A stretch of 64,000 nucleotides of DNA from Thiobacillus sp. (GTDB taxonomy: Bacteria > Pseudomonadota > Gammaproteobacteria > Burkholderiales > Thiobacillaceae), in assembly GCA_018263115.1 (NCBI GenBank), contig JADFDC010000009.1, positions 1 to 64,000 on the forward strand, written 5' to 3'. Below, one piece after another: positions 1-8,416 of this stretch. Numbering within the stretch: position 1 is the stretch's first letter; each line of letters begins with the position of its first letter. The position numbers were made by a program, and so were the translations under genes. The notes under the pieces were generated by a model that worked only from the letters and a program-made list of their open reading frames with translations, was not told where the DNA came from and did not search any database.

Positions 1-232
1 GGACGTGCCTCTGGTGTACCGGTTATGACGCCAGTCGTATCGCCGGGTAGCTAAGCACGGAAGAGATAAACGCTGAAAGCATCTAAGCGTGAAACTCGCC
101 TCAAGATGAGATATCCCTTGTGACTTGATCACAGTGAAGGGTCGTTCGAGACCAGGACGTTGATAGGTCGGGTGTGGAAGCGCAGTAATGCGTTAAGCTA
201 ACCGATACTAATTGCCCGTCAGGCTTGATCCT
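1..232 (+). rRNA. rrl: 23S ribosomal RNA, 3' end (partial)
   Basis: The window opens inside the last ~230 nt of a large-subunit rRNA gene. The segments GGACGTGCCTCTGGTGT and GCTAACCGATACTAATTG match the conserved 3' domain VI of bacterial 23S rRNA, and the 3' end is placed by analogy to E. coli at the ..GGCTTGATCCT boundary, to within a few bases. The 5' end lies outside the window. It is followed on the same strand by a 5S gene, so this is the tail of a standard rRNA operon. Confidence 0.95.
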
Positions 233-389
233 ATAATTTTGAGTGAGCGTGAAAACGCTCCAAACAGTAGTTCGGTAACAACAATACCCAACCTTCTTCC
301 AACAGTTAAAGCCACAGACATAACTGAATTGCGTCAGTGGCAGGCAGCAGGAACTGATTCCTGATCCCTGACCCCTGATCCCTGTTACG
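233..389 (+). other. 23S-5S internal transcribed spacer
   Basis: Spacer of about 157 nt. It holds a perfect 6-bp hairpin with a GAAA tetraloop (GAGCGT GAAA ACGCTC, 245-260), a plausible rRNA processing element. Near 351-384 there is a short CTGATCCCTGACCCCTGATCCCTG-type repetition, a low-complexity motif often seen between genes. No tRNA is present. Confidence 0.7.
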
Positions 390-503
390 TCTGACGACCA
401 TAGCAAGGTGGCCCCACCCCTTCCCATCCCGAACAGGACCGTGAAACGCCTTCGCGCCAATGATAGTGAGCAACCCGCTTGCGAAAGTAGGTCATCGTCA
501 GAC
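390..503 (+). rRNA. rrf: 5S ribosomal RNA
   Basis: About 114 nt. The ends pair as CTGACGA...TCGTCAG, as in a 5S helix I. The interior contains the conserved segments GGTGGCCCCACCCC, CCCATCCCGAAC, GTGAAACGCC and GCGAAAGTAGG typical of bacterial 5S. It lies directly downstream of the 23S end and just before a strong terminator. End positions are accurate to a few bases. Confidence 0.95.
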
Positions 504-512
504 TCCTCCCCC

Positions 513-545
513 AAAACCCCCGCCCTCAAAGCGGGGGTTTTTTAT
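513..545 (+). terminator. Rho-independent terminator of the rRNA operon
   Basis: Perfect 11-bp stem AAAACCCCCGC / GCGGGGGTTTT with a 7-nt loop, followed by a T run. It starts about 10 nt after the 5S rRNA. Confidence 0.92.
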
Positions 546-702
546 TGCACACAACACAACAAAAATCGGGGAATTCTTATTGTAAAGATTTGTATTTCTA
601 TAACTTTCGACATATATGCCTGATCAGCTTGACTGGATAAGCTTGTTGCGTGGGCTTGACTCACACAACCAAAAAACCAATTCGACTTGAAAGGAAAAAT
701 TA

Positions 703-996
703 ATGAAGCGTCTTGCAAAGATTCTTGCATTGATGATGTTGACTGGAAGTGCCTGGGCTGTTGTAGATATCAACACTGCCACGCAATCCGAGTTGGAGAG
801 CATCAAGGGGCTTGGTCCATCGAAGGCCAAGGCAATCATTGCCTATCGCGAAAAGAGTGGGGGATTCAAGACACTGGATGAACTGGACAATGTGAAAGGC
901 TTTGGCAAGTCAACCATTGCAAAATTGCGTGGTGAACTCTCTGTAAATGCTTCGAAGTCACCGGCCAAGTCAGAGGGCACCGGCATCAAGAAATAA
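703..996 (+). CDS. ComEA-like helix-hairpin-helix exported protein
   Basis: A 97-residue protein with a signal peptide (MKRLAKILALMMLTGSAWA, cleavage probably after residue 19) followed directly by a ComEA-type double helix-hairpin-helix domain (VDINTATQSELESIKGLG..., then VKGFGKSTIAKL). Such domains bind DNA without sequence specificity; the short secreted forms in proteobacteria are related to the periplasmic DNA-uptake protein ComEA. The C-terminus is a short lysine-rich tail. A GAAAGGAAAAATTA ribosome-binding region precedes the ATG. It stands alone between the rRNA operon and tRNA-Arg, and no other competence genes are near. DNA-uptake function is inferred from the family only. Confidence 0.85.
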   Translation: MKRLAKILALMMLTGSAWAVVDINTATQSELESIKGLGPSKAKAIIAYREKSGGFKTLDELDNVKGFGKSTIAKLRGELSVNASKSPAKSEGTGIKK

Positions 997-1028
997 ACGA
1001 TCAGAAATTGAAAAGTGTTTGAATGAGA

Positions 1029-1056
1029 ATGGGCTAGCAATTGCTAGCCCATTTAA
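1029..1056 (+). terminator. Terminator-like palindrome after the ComEA-like gene
   Basis: Perfect 20-nt palindrome GGGCTAGCAATTGCTAGCCC (1031-1050) followed by ATTTAAATT. The stem is strong and the T tract weak. It lies 35 nt after the ComEA-like stop and 10 nt from the 3' end of the convergent tRNA-Arg, so it probably acts in both directions. Confidence 0.65.
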
Positions 1057-1060
1057 ATTG

Positions 1061-1137
1061 TGGCGCGCCCGAAGAGATTCGAACTCCTGACCCCCTGGTT
1101 CGTAGCCAGGTACTCTATCCAGCTGAGCTACGGGCGC
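1061..1137 (-). tRNA. tRNA-Arg (anticodon ACG)
   Basis: On the minus strand the 77-nt gene starts GCGCCCGTAGCTCAGC and ends ..GGGCGCGCCA, with CCA encoded. The anticodon stem CCTGG/CCAGG encloses the loop CTACGAA, giving anticodon ACG (arginine, CGU family, A34 likely edited to inosine). The T loop is GTTCGAATC. The cloverleaf stems pair fully. Confidence 0.96.
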
Positions 1138-1151
1138 GTTGCGAAGGCAAA

Positions 1152-1157
1152 ATTATA
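1152..1157 (-). promoter_or_regulatory. Putative -10 box for tRNA-Arg
   Basis: On the minus strand a perfect TATAAT lies 15 nt upstream of the tRNA-Arg 5' end. A convincing -35 hexamer at 17 nt is not obvious. Confidence 0.45.
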
Positions 1158-1285
1158 CACAAAAAACATCAGTGTTACGCCTCACGGAACAAAGTGATGT
1201 TTTGCTTGGGAGCTTTCTAAAAATCTTGGTGATGAGATAGGCCAGTAATTCGGGAGGCAGAAAGAACACAGTATCTTGCCGAAGT

Positions 1286-1313
1286 AAAAAGCCCCGTAAG
1301 GGGCTTTTTTATT
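1286..1313 (-). terminator. Terminator downstream of tRNA-Ser
   Basis: AAAAAGCCCC GTAA GGGGCTTTTT forms a perfect 10-bp stem with T runs on both strands, so it can act bidirectionally. It lies 4 nt beyond the tRNA-Ser 3' end on the minus strand. Confidence 0.85.
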
Positions 1314-1316
1314 GTC

Positions 1317-1409
1317 TGGCGGAGACGGAGGGATTCGAACCCTCGATACGGGTTTTGTCCGTATGCTCCCTTAGCAGGGGAGTACCTTCAACCTCTCGGC
1401 CACGTCTCC
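1317..1409 (-). tRNA. tRNA-Ser (anticodon GCT)
   Basis: 93-nt class II tRNA read on the minus strand from GGAGACGTGGCCGAGAGG to ..CCGTCTCCGCCA, with CCA encoded. The anticodon loop CTGCTAA gives GCT (serine AGC/AGU). The long variable arm ATACGG..CCGTAT is characteristic of tRNA-Ser. It follows lysC by 51 nt on the same strand; a TACAAT at 1419-1424 (minus strand) could give it its own promoter. Confidence 0.96.
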
Positions 1410-1460
1410 GACGCGGCGAATTGTAGCTGAAAGCACGGCCTAAAGCCACCTTGCGGCGAT

Positions 1461-2687
1461 TCAGGCGGCCTTGTCGAGGTTGAATGCCTGATGCAGGATA
1501 CGTACGGCCAGTTCCATGTACTTGTCTTCCACCACCACGGAAATCTTGATTTCGGAAGTGGAAATCATCTGAATGTTGATGCCTTCCTTGGACAGGGCCT
1601 CGAACATGTTTCGGGCGATGCCGACATGAGAACGCATACCGACGCCTACGATGGAAACCTTGGCAATCTTGTCGTCACCTTTTACTTCGCGCGCGCCGAT
1701 TTCACCGGCAATTTTCTTCACAATATCCATGGCCCTGGAAAAATCATTGCGATGGACAGTGAAGGTGAAGTCTGTGGTGTTTTCATGGCCGACATTCTGA
1801 ACAATCATGTCGACATCGACATTGGCGTCTGCAATGGGACCCAGTATCTGATAAGCGATACCAGGCTTGTCGGGTACGCCTATGATTGTTATTTTTGCTT
1901 CGTCACGGTTGAAGGCAATGCCGGAGATGATGGCCTGTTCCATGTTGTCGTCTTCCTCGAAGGTAATCAGGGTGCCGTCGCCTTCTTCTTCAAAGCTGGA
2001 CAGCACGCGGAGTTTAACTTTGTATTTGCCGGCGAATTCCACCGAGCGGATTTGCAGTACCTTGGAGCCGAGGCTGGCCATTTCCAGCATTTCCTCGAAG
2101 GTGATGGTTTTTAGCCTGCGCGCTTCGGGCACGATACGCGGGTCGGTTGTGTATACGCCATCCACGTCAGTGTAGATCTGGCATTCATCGGCTTTCAATG
2201 CAGCAGCCAGTGCCACACCTGTTGTGTCCGAGCCGCCACGGCCCAGCGTGGTGATGTTGTTGTCGCCATCCACGCCCTGGAAGCCAGCGACGACCACGAC
2301 ATGACCGCTGTCAAGATCGGTGCGCATGCTTGCATCGGAAATATCTTCGATGCGCGCCTTGGTAAATGCATTGTCGGTGCGGATGGGAACCTGCCAGCCG
2401 GTATAACTCCTGGCTTTCAGTCCCAGATCTTTCAACGCCATGGCAAGCAGCGCGATGGTGACCTGTTCGCCGGTGGAGATCATGACATCCAGTTCACGCG
2501 GATCGGGTTGGGGCTGCATTTCCTTGGCCAATGCAATCAGCCGGTTGGTTTCGCCAGACATGGCGGAAACTACCACCACGACCTGATGCCCCTGCGCCTT
2601 GTATTTGGCGACACGCTGGGCAACATTGCGGATGCGATCCACGCTGCCGACCGAAGTGCCGCCGTATTTTTGAACAATTAACGCCAT
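1461..2687 (-). CDS. lysC: Aspartokinase
   Basis: 408-residue monofunctional aspartate kinase, catalysing the first step of the lysine/threonine/methionine pathway. The N-terminal amino-acid kinase domain starts with the signature [11 protein letters not shown] and includes [13 protein letters not shown]. Two C-terminal ACT regulatory domains follow (around residues 265-335 and 345-400), so feedback inhibition by lysine and/or threonine is expected. Length and domain order match the LysC of Pseudomonas and betaproteobacteria. Met at about residue 249 ([11 protein letters not shown]) aligns with the internal start of the separate beta subunit in Corynebacterium and Bacillus. The ATG at 2687 was chosen because the motif begins 6 residues later. 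tRNA-Ser follows on the same strand. Confidence 0.96.
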   Translation of the reverse strand: MALIVQKYGGTSVGSVDRIRNVAQRVAKYKAQGHQVVVVVSAMSGETNRLIALAKEMQPQPDPRELDVMISTGEQVTIALLAMALKDLGLKARSYTGWQVPIRTDNAFTKARIEDISDASMRTDLDSGHVVVVAGFQGVDGDNNITTLGRGGSDTTGVALAAALKADECQIYTDVDGVYTTDPRIVPEARRLKTITFEEMLEMASLGSKVLQIRSVEFAGKYKVKLRVLSSFEEEGDGTLITFEEDDNMEQAIISGIAFNRDEAKITIIGVPDKPGIAYQILGPIADANVDVDMIVQNVGHENTTDFTFTVHRNDFSRAMDIVKKIAGEIGAREVKGDDKIAKVSIVGVGMRSHVGIARNMFEALSKEGINIQMISTSEIKISVVVEDKYMELAVRILHQAFNLDKAA

Positions 2688-2711
2688 ATTGCGGTTTGGT
2701 TAGGTATAAAA

Positions 2712-2736
2712 CGGCAAATTTTACTGTAATTTGCCG
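2712..2736 (-). promoter_or_regulatory. Hairpin in the lysC leader
   Basis: Perfect 9-bp inverted repeat CGGCAAATT / AATTTGCCG with a 7-nt loop, 25 nt upstream of the lysC start. Read in the lysC direction it is followed by TTTTATACC, so it looks like a weak terminator or attenuator; an operator is also possible. Confidence 0.4.
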
Positions 2737-2768
2737 GTTTTCCGAATGAGACTATTTTGCCAAAATGG

Positions 2769-2797
2769 TTGAAACCTATCCAAGTCTCAATTAGTCT
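2769..2797 (+). promoter_or_regulatory. Putative sigma-70 promoter of the YccA-like gene
   Basis: TTGAAA, then a 17-nt spacer, then TAGTCT, 34 nt upstream of the start codon. The -35 is good and the -10 weak (3 of 6 matches). Confidence 0.35.
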
Positions 2798-2830
2798 TAA
2801 CGTCGTTATCGATTTCCACAAGGAGTGAGA

Positions 2831-3502
2831 ATGCAAGCCAATTATCAAACCCTGCCGCAAACAGGTGAACTGGCGCAAGTTCGCAACAAAGTCCTGAAAA
2901 ATACATATGCCCTTCTGGCCATGACCCTGCTGTTCAGTGCGTTGACAGCGGGCGTGTCGATAGTCATGAACCCACCCCAATTCACCGGGCTGGTAACTTC
3001 CATTCTGGCACTGCTGCTTTTGTGGTTTGTGTTGCCAAGAACCGCCAATTCCGCGATGGGGCTGGCAGTTGTATTTGGCGTGACGGGTCTGCTCGGCTTT
3101 GGTCTTGGCCCACTGCTCAATGCCTACCTCAATACCGCCAACGGCAGCCAGATCATCATGACCGCCTTGGGGGGAACCGGCATTATTTTCCTGGCTTTGT
3201 CAGCTTATGCACTCATGACCAAGCGTGATTTCAGCTTCATGGGCGGCATGCTGATGGTGGGCATGATCGTGGTGGTGATTGCCGCCATCGCCAATATTTT
3301 CATGGCCATGCCGGCGCTGTCACTGACCATTTCAGCCATTGTCATTTTGCTGATGAGCGGTTTCATTCTGTATGACACTGGCCGCATTGTGAATGGTGGC
3401 GAAACCAATTACATCCTGGCCACGGTTTCGTTGTACCTCAGCATCTACAATATCTTCGTCAGCCTGCTGCAATTGCTGGGCATTTTTGGCGGCGACGACT
3501 GA
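2831..3502 (+). CDS. Bax inhibitor-1 / YccA family membrane protein
   Basis: 223 residues with seven predicted hydrophobic segments (first around residues 28-48, last around 200-218), as in the BI-1/TMBIM family to which E. coli YccA and YbhL belong. YccA interacts with the FtsH protease and modulates its activity on membrane substrates; BI-1 homologues can act as pH-sensitive calcium leak channels. The start is ATG 2831 because AAGGAG sits 6 nt upstream; the GTG at 2825 in the ORF track would overlap that site. It is followed by a terminator at 3525, so it is probably monocistronic. Confidence 0.88.
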   Translation: MQANYQTLPQTGELAQVRNKVLKNTYALLAMTLLFSALTAGVSIVMNPPQFTGLVTSILALLLLWFVLPRTANSAMGLAVVFGVTGLLGFGLGPLLNAYLNTANGSQIIMTALGGTGIIFLALSAYALMTKRDFSFMGGMLMVGMIVVVIAAIANIFMAMPALSLTISAIVILLMSGFILYDTGRIVNGGETNYILATVSLYLSIYNIFVSLLQLLGIFGGDD

Positions 3503-3524
3503 TTTTTCATGTTTTGTGTCATTG

Positions 3525-3550
3525 AAACCCCGGTTCGCCGGGGTTTTTTT
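3525..3550 (+). terminator. Rho-independent terminator
   Basis: AAACCCCGG TTCG CCGGGGTTT, a perfect 9-bp stem with a TTCG tetraloop, followed by TTTT. It lies 22 nt after the YccA-like stop. Confidence 0.9.
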
Positions 3551-3567
3551 CTGCTTGGGAGCGCATC

Positions 3568-3756
3568 ATGGAAATGAGTCTCTGGATGAAGATCGCCTGG
3601 GCACTGGCGCTTGGTGCAATGCTGGTATTTCTGTTGCCTCGCGCCAGACACATGCTTAAGAATAGCCCCAAGGCTGGTGCCGGTGACTGGCAGGCAGTGC
3701 TGATTCCGCTGGTTTTGGTGATCCTGTTCGTGCTGCTCTTGATCATGGCGGTTTGA
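3568..3756 (+). CDS. Small two-TM membrane protein, function unknown
   Basis: 62 residues: an N-terminal hydrophobic helix (about 7-24), a short basic loop (PRARHMLKNSPKAGAGDW) and a second, very hydrophobic helix (about 44-60). A GGGAGC precedes the ATG by 7 nt. It lies between a terminator and the phosphatase gene at 3780, in the same direction. I recognise no family with certainty. Codon use is like its neighbours, and the two-helix layout argues for a real gene. Confidence 0.6.
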   Translation: MEMSLWMKIAWALALGAMLVFLLPRARHMLKNSPKAGAGDWQAVLIPLVLVILFVLLLIMAV

Positions 3757-3779
3757 TTTTATTGCTCTTGGGCTGATCG

Positions 3780-4433
3780 ATGTCCCACTCAACCAACCCT
3801 GTTGTCACTCGAATCTGCTTTGTTCGCCACGGCGAAACCGACTGGAACGTGGAAAAGCGCATTCAGGGTCAGATTGACATTCCGCTCAATGAAACCGGGC
3901 GAGCCCAGGCGCTGGCCATGGCATTCAATGCCGCTCATGTCAGTTTCAAGGCCATCTACAGCAGCGATCTGGCTCGCGCGATGGAGACAGCAACCGCCCT
4001 GGCTCAGCGCGAAGCACTTGAAGTCAAACCGCTGCCACAATTAAGGGAACGCCACTACGGTATTTTCCAGAGTATTACTGCTGCAGAAGGCGCCGAGCGC
4101 TATCCTCATGCCTATCGGAACTACATGGCGCGTGACCCCGACTACAATTTTGAAACGGGTGAAAGCATGAGACAGCACGCCGCGCGAGTAGCCGAAGCGG
4201 TGGACTGGATGGTCCGGCACCACACCGGGCAGACCATCGCCGCCGTCACCCACGCCGGCGTGCTGGACATCCTCTATCGCAAAACAACCGGACGCCCGCT
4301 GCATACGCCGCGCGATTTTGTCATTCCCAACTGCGCGCTCAACTGGTTTCATTTCGACGGACAGGGCTGGCATCTGGAAAGCTGGGGCGATCGTCACCAT
4401 CTCACCAAAGTCCTGGTTGATGTGCCGGAATGA
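3780..4433 (+). CDS. Histidine phosphatase family protein (GpmB/CobC type)
   Basis: 217 residues. The catalytic motif CFVRHGETDWN appears near residue 14, the second conserved element RERHYGIFQ near 85, and the C-terminal catalytic THAGVLDILYR near 160, giving the two-histidine core of the phosphoglycerate mutase-like superfamily. Members include cofactor-dependent mutases, alpha-ribazole phosphatase and broad phosphatases; no cobalamin genes are nearby, so the substrate is open. The last 4 nt overlap the gpmA start (ATGA), so the two are translationally coupled. Confidence 0.85.
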   Translation: MSHSTNPVVTRICFVRHGETDWNVEKRIQGQIDIPLNETGRAQALAMAFNAAHVSFKAIYSSDLARAMETATALAQREALEVKPLPQLRERHYGIFQSITAAEGAERYPHAYRNYMARDPDYNFETGESMRQHAARVAEAVDWMVRHHTGQTIAAVTHAGVLDILYRKTTGRPLHTPRDFVIPNCALNWFHFDGQGWHLESWGDRHHLTKVLVDVPE

Positions 4434-5137
4434 GTAATATAGATGCCGCATATACTTTGGTTTTGCTTCGTCATGGCCACAGCGAATGGAATCTCACAGA
4501 TCGCTTTACCGGATGGACCGACATTCCACTTACTGAGGTAGGACTGAGCGAGGCCACCGAGGCAGGCCGGCAACTTGCAGCTGCCGGCCATGGATTCGAT
4601 GAAGTCCACATTTCCGTCCTGCAACGCACCCGACAGACTGCTGAAAAGGTTTTGGAAGCGATGGGTACGCCAGGTGTGCCGGTTTTTTCCACCTGGCGGC
4701 TCAATGAACGCCACTATGGCGCGCTGCAAGGGTTGAACAAGAAGGAAATTTTCGCCACATGGGGCGAACAAGAGTCGAGGAGATGGTGGCGAGGTTACTC
4801 CGATCCGCCTCCGCCGCTAGACATCAACGACCCGCGTCATCCACGCTTTAATTCGTTGTTCGCAGAATTGGCTGACGACGAATTGCCTGCCAGCGAAAGC
4901 CTGTCTGATTGCCAGCGCCGCATGTTGCCATACTGGAATGAAGTGCTGGCACCCCGGCTGCGTGCCGGCCGCAAGCTACTGGTCATCAGCCACGGCAATA
5001 CCTTGCGTGGCCTGGTCATGCACCTTGAAAAATTGAGCGCGGAAGAAATGGAAGACGTCGAGATCCCCTCTGGCGTACCGCTGGTTTACCAGTTGTCCAA
5101 TGAGATGAAGGTCGCTGGCAAGACGTGGCTGCAGTGA
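4430..5137 (+). CDS. gpmA: 2,3-bisphosphoglycerate-dependent phosphoglycerate mutase
   Basis: 235 residues; interconverts 3- and 2-phosphoglycerate in glycolysis and gluconeogenesis. Motifs are LLRHGHSEWNLTDRFTGW near the N-terminus (phosphohistidine His15), RLNERHYGALQGLNKKE around residue 85, and VISHGNTLRGLVMHLE around 185. The length fits the dPGM family (about 230-250). The start ATG overlaps the stop of the preceding histidine phosphatase. The gene converges with hypE across a 15-nt gap with no clear terminator. Confidence 0.95.
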   Translation: MSNIDAAYTLVLLRHGHSEWNLTDRFTGWTDIPLTEVGLSEATEAGRQLAAAGHGFDEVHISVLQRTRQTAEKVLEAMGTPGVPVFSTWRLNERHYGALQGLNKKEIFATWGEQESRRWWRGYSDPPPPLDINDPRHPRFNSLFAELADDELPASESLSDCQRRMLPYWNEVLAPRLRAGRKLLVISHGNTLRGLVMHLEKLSAEEMEDVEIPSGVPLVYQLSNEMKVAGKTWLQ

Positions 5138-5152
5138 CATGCCGGCTTACTG

Positions 5153-6157
5153 TCAACAAATCCTGGGCAGCGGATCATCTTCCAGTTCATCCAGCAGCCG
5201 TCTTCCGCCGAGCGCAGTTTCAAGTATGACTTGTGCTTTTCCGGTTTCAATGCGTCCGATTCGCGCAGCATCTTTACCGCCCGGAAGGGTTTTCCAAGTC
5301 TGCAAAACGGTTTCTGCGGACTCCGGTTTGACGACCGCGATGATGCGGCCTTCGCAGGCGAGGAAATAGGGGTCGTAGCCCAGCATTTCACAGACGGAAG
5401 TGACTTCCCCGCGTACGGGGATGTGCGCCTGGTCCAGCACGACATTGAGTCCGGTGGAGCGTGCAATTTCGTGCGCCACGGTGGCAAGTCCGCCGCGTGT
5501 CGGGTCGCGCATGAATTTGAGGCCAGGCTGATTCCAGATTGCACGCGCCAGCGGCAGGACGGAGGTGGAATCGGATTGAAGTTCGCCGGACAGTCCGAAC
5601 TGTTCGCGCGCCAGCATGACGGCAATGCCATGGTCGCCGATCGGTCCGGAGACCAATACCGCATCGCCCGGCGCGATGTGTTGCATGCCAAGGGGCTGCG
5701 TCGCGGCGCGCTGGCCGATACCGGCCACGGACAGATAAAGTCCGCCACCTTCGGAATGCCGCACGACCTTGGTATCGCCTGCTGCGACCTGCAAGCCGCT
5801 TTCCTTTGCGGCCTGCGCGAAACTGGCGATGAGCCGGTCGAGCAGGGCGATTTCCAGTCCCTCTTCGATGATAGCGGAAAGCGTGGCATAGCGCGGCTCG
5901 GCGCCTGCGACAGCGAGGTCATTGACCACGCCGTGAACGGCCAGCGAGCCGAGGTTGCCGCCGGGAAATTCCAGCGGTTGCACGGTGAAGCCATCAGTCG
6001 TCACCATGATGTCGCCAGTGAGATCGGGCAGAAGCACGGCGTCTGCGTCGGTATTCAGCACCGGGTTGGCCAGATGGCGCGCGAAAATTTCCGTGATCAG
6101 TTCGCGCATGTAACGGCCGCCATTGCCGTGGGCAAGCAGGATGCGTTGTTCGCTCAT
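5153..6157 (-). CDS. hypE: Hydrogenase maturation protein HypE (carbamoyl dehydratase)
   Basis: 334 residues from ATG 6157 (the ORF track begins 15 codons too early, inside hypF). HypE dehydrates the thiocarbamate that HypF loads on its C-terminal cysteine to thiocyanate, the donor of the CN ligands of the [NiFe] centre. The PurM-like ATP-binding fold shows the usual LAHGNGGRYM near the start, and the protein ends in PRIC, the required C-terminal cysteine. Its start overlaps the hypF stop (ATGA). It is the last gene of the leftward hypC-A-B-nnrS-D-F-E operon. Confidence 0.96.
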   Translation of the reverse strand: MSEQRILLAHGNGGRYMRELITEIFARHLANPVLNTDADAVLLPDLTGDIMVTTDGFTVQPLEFPGGNLGSLAVHGVVNDLAVAGAEPRYATLSAIIEEGLEIALLDRLIASFAQAAKESGLQVAAGDTKVVRHSEGGGLYLSVAGIGQRAATQPLGMQHIAPGDAVLVSGPIGDHGIAVMLAREQFGLSGELQSDSTSVLPLARAIWNQPGLKFMRDPTRGGLATVAHEIARSTGLNVVLDQAHIPVRGEVTSVCEMLGYDPYFLACEGRIIAVVKPESAETVLQTWKTLPGGKDAARIGRIETGKAQVILETALGGRRLLDELEDDPLPRIC

Positions 6158-8409
6158 GGTGTGTTGTCTGCGTAGAGAAATTCCATTACCTGTCCAAGGC
6201 ATATCCCGGCATCGTTGACGGGGATTTGTCCGGGAATATGCACCTGAAAATCATTTTGTTCCAGCAGGAATTTCGCCGTTTCGGTCAGCAGCCTGTTCTG
6301 GAACACGCCGCCGGTCAAACCAATGTGGTTAAACCCGTTTTGCTCGCGCAGACGCCTGGCCTGATCGAGTAGCGCATGGGCTAGGCTGCTGTGAAAGCAG
6401 GCGGCGCGATGGATGGTGGATAGTGTTTGATCGGTCAGCATGGGCAGCAGCGGCGACCAGTCGCTTTGCCAAAGTCCGCTGCTTTTCTGTGCCAGCGGCA
6501 GAACGAGTGTGTCTGCTTTCCCGTCATGCATGGCAACCGCTTCAAGCTTCATCGGGGCTTCGCCCTCGAAACTTGCATGGGTGCAGATGCCAGTGAGCGA
6601 GGCTGCCGCATCGAACAGGCGGCCAGCCGCATGTGTAACAGGTGAGTTGATGCCCTTGAGCCAGGCGGCATGCAGAAGTTCGGGGGCGAAAGGAGCGGGA
6701 TAGCCTGTTTCCCATAGTAGTGCGGCAGCCGAGCGCCAAGGTTCACGTCCAGCCTGCTCGCCACCGGGAAGACGGAAAGGACGGAGTGTTGCCGCACGCT
6801 GCCACCTTCCGGGTGCGCCCGTGAAAGTTTCCCCGCCCCACAACTCACTATCTTCGCCGAGCCCTACGCCATCCCAGGCAAACACAATCCAGTTTTTAAT
6901 ATCAGCAAACTCCCATGCCATCGCCGAGGCATGCGCAGGGTGATGCCAGATTTCGGAAAGCGGCAGTCCGGATTCGCGTGCGTAACGCCGGTAGCCGTAG
7001 CCGGGATGTCTGTCCAGCAGCAGGCGGGTAGCCCGTACCTGATACAGATTCTGCAGGTCATCAGCCACATGGGCCAGGGTTTCCATACTTTTCAGACTGG
7101 ACAGGTCGCCGACATGCGGGGAGATAACGACACGGTTACCCCAGGCGAGTGCAATAGCATTCTTGGTGTGCGCGCCAAATGCGAGCACGGGTTCCGGCAG
7201 TTCGCCCGGCAGTTCGAGTTCAACGGGCGCGATACCCCGGCCGAGACGCAGCGGCCGGGGCTTGCCGGCAATGATTCTATACACGGCATCATCCGCCGGA
7301 CGCACGATGGGGCGGTTGTGATGCAGAAAGGCATCGGCAATATTTTCCAGCCGGGTTTGGGCTTCTTCATTTGCAGTAATCACGGGTTCGCCGTTGAGAT
7401 TCCCCGAAGTGGCGACGAGCGGCCCGCCAAATTTTTCCAGTAGCAGGACATGCTTTGGGCTGTAAGGCAGCAGGCAGCCGATTTCGTTGAGGCCCGGTGC
7501 GATTTGATGGCTTATAGTGCCGCCCGATTTTTTATGCAACAGCAGAATGGGGCGTTGAGGTGATTGCAGAAAATCGAGCTGGGTTGCATCGCATTCGACA
7601 CATTCCAGCAAAGCCTTGCCGTCAGCCGGAAACATGACAGCCAGCGGCTTGAACGGGCGCGGCTTTCGCATGCGCAAACGAGCTATGGCTTCGTCATTAT
7701 TTGCATCGCACATCAGGTGATAACCGCCGATACCCTTGATTGCGACGGCGTGGCCTTCTTTCAGAAAGCGGATCGTGGCGGCGAGCGCGGCTTCATTGTC
7801 TGCAATGAGAGGTTCGTCAGGGTTGGAAAAAAACAGTTGTGGACCGCAGACAGGACAGGCAACAGGTTCGGCATGAAAGCGGCGGTCGAGCGGGTTGGCA
7901 TATTCCTGGCTACATGCCGGGCACATTGCAAACACCTTCATCGAGGTGTTCGGCCGGTCGTAAGGCAGGGACTCGATTAACGTGTAGCGCGGGCCGCATT
8001 GCGTGCAGTTGATGAAAGGATAGTGATAACGCCGGTTACCGGGGTCATTCATCTCGCGCAGGCAATCCTCGCAAACGAAATAGTCCGGCGGAACATGGAT
8101 GTTAGCTTCGCCCAGCATGCTGGCGAGGACGGTAAAGCCGCCGTGAGGGACTGGTTCGACGTCAACAATATTTGTCAGCACTGGCAGGGAAATGGCGGGC
8201 GCTTCGCGGATGAGCGCTTCGGAAAATCGCGTGAGATTGTTCTCGCTGCCCTCGGCATGAATTTCCACGCTGCCCGTGACATTGCGTACCCAGCCGTGCA
8301 ATCTAAACCGGTGAGCCAGCCGGTAAACAAAGGGCCGGTAGCCGACTCCCTGTACCCGGCCGGTAATCAGGTAATGACGTGCACTAACTGGTTCATGTTT
8401 TGAAGACAC
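6154..8409 (-). CDS. hypF: Carbamoyltransferase HypF
   Basis: 751 residues, the full length for HypF, which makes carbamoyl-adenylate from carbamoyl phosphate and passes the carbamoyl group to HypE. Domains in order: acylphosphatase (about 10-95, with GRVQGVGYRPFVYRLA), two zinc-finger-like Cys pairs repeated (Cys113/116, 135/138, 163/166, 185/188), a YrdC-like nucleotide-binding domain (about 200-395), and a Kae1/TobZ-like carbamoyltransferase domain (about 400-751) with HHPAHASAMAWEF and GLTGGVFQNRLL. It begins 7 nt after the hypD stop. Confidence 0.97.
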   Translation of the reverse strand: MSSKHEPVSARHYLITGRVQGVGYRPFVYRLAHRFRLHGWVRNVTGSVEIHAEGSENNLTRFSEALIREAPAISLPVLTNIVDVEPVPHGGFTVLASMLGEANIHVPPDYFVCEDCLREMNDPGNRRYHYPFINCTQCGPRYTLIESLPYDRPNTSMKVFAMCPACSQEYANPLDRRFHAEPVACPVCGPQLFFSNPDEPLIADNEAALAATIRFLKEGHAVAIKGIGGYHLMCDANNDEAIARLRMRKPRPFKPLAVMFPADGKALLECVECDATQLDFLQSPQRPILLLHKKSGGTISHQIAPGLNEIGCLLPYSPKHVLLLEKFGGPLVATSGNLNGEPVITANEEAQTRLENIADAFLHHNRPIVRPADDAVYRIIAGKPRPLRLGRGIAPVELELPGELPEPVLAFGAHTKNAIALAWGNRVVISPHVGDLSSLKSMETLAHVADDLQNLYQVRATRLLLDRHPGYGYRRYARESGLPLSEIWHHPAHASAMAWEFADIKNWIVFAWDGVGLGEDSELWGGETFTGAPGRWQRAATLRPFRLPGGEQAGREPWRSAAALLWETGYPAPFAPELLHAAWLKGINSPVTHAAGRLFDAAASLTGICTHASFEGEAPMKLEAVAMHDGKADTLVLPLAQKSSGLWQSDWSPLLPMLTDQTLSTIHRAACFHSSLAHALLDQARRLREQNGFNHIGLTGGVFQNRLLTETAKFLLEQNDFQVHIPGQIPVNDAGICLGQVMEFLYADNTP

Positions 8410-8416
8410 AACGCAA

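Noticed and set aside
101-529. 142-residue minus-strand ORF across the rRNA genes
   Set aside because: It lies on 23S/5S rRNA sequence and has no family resemblance.
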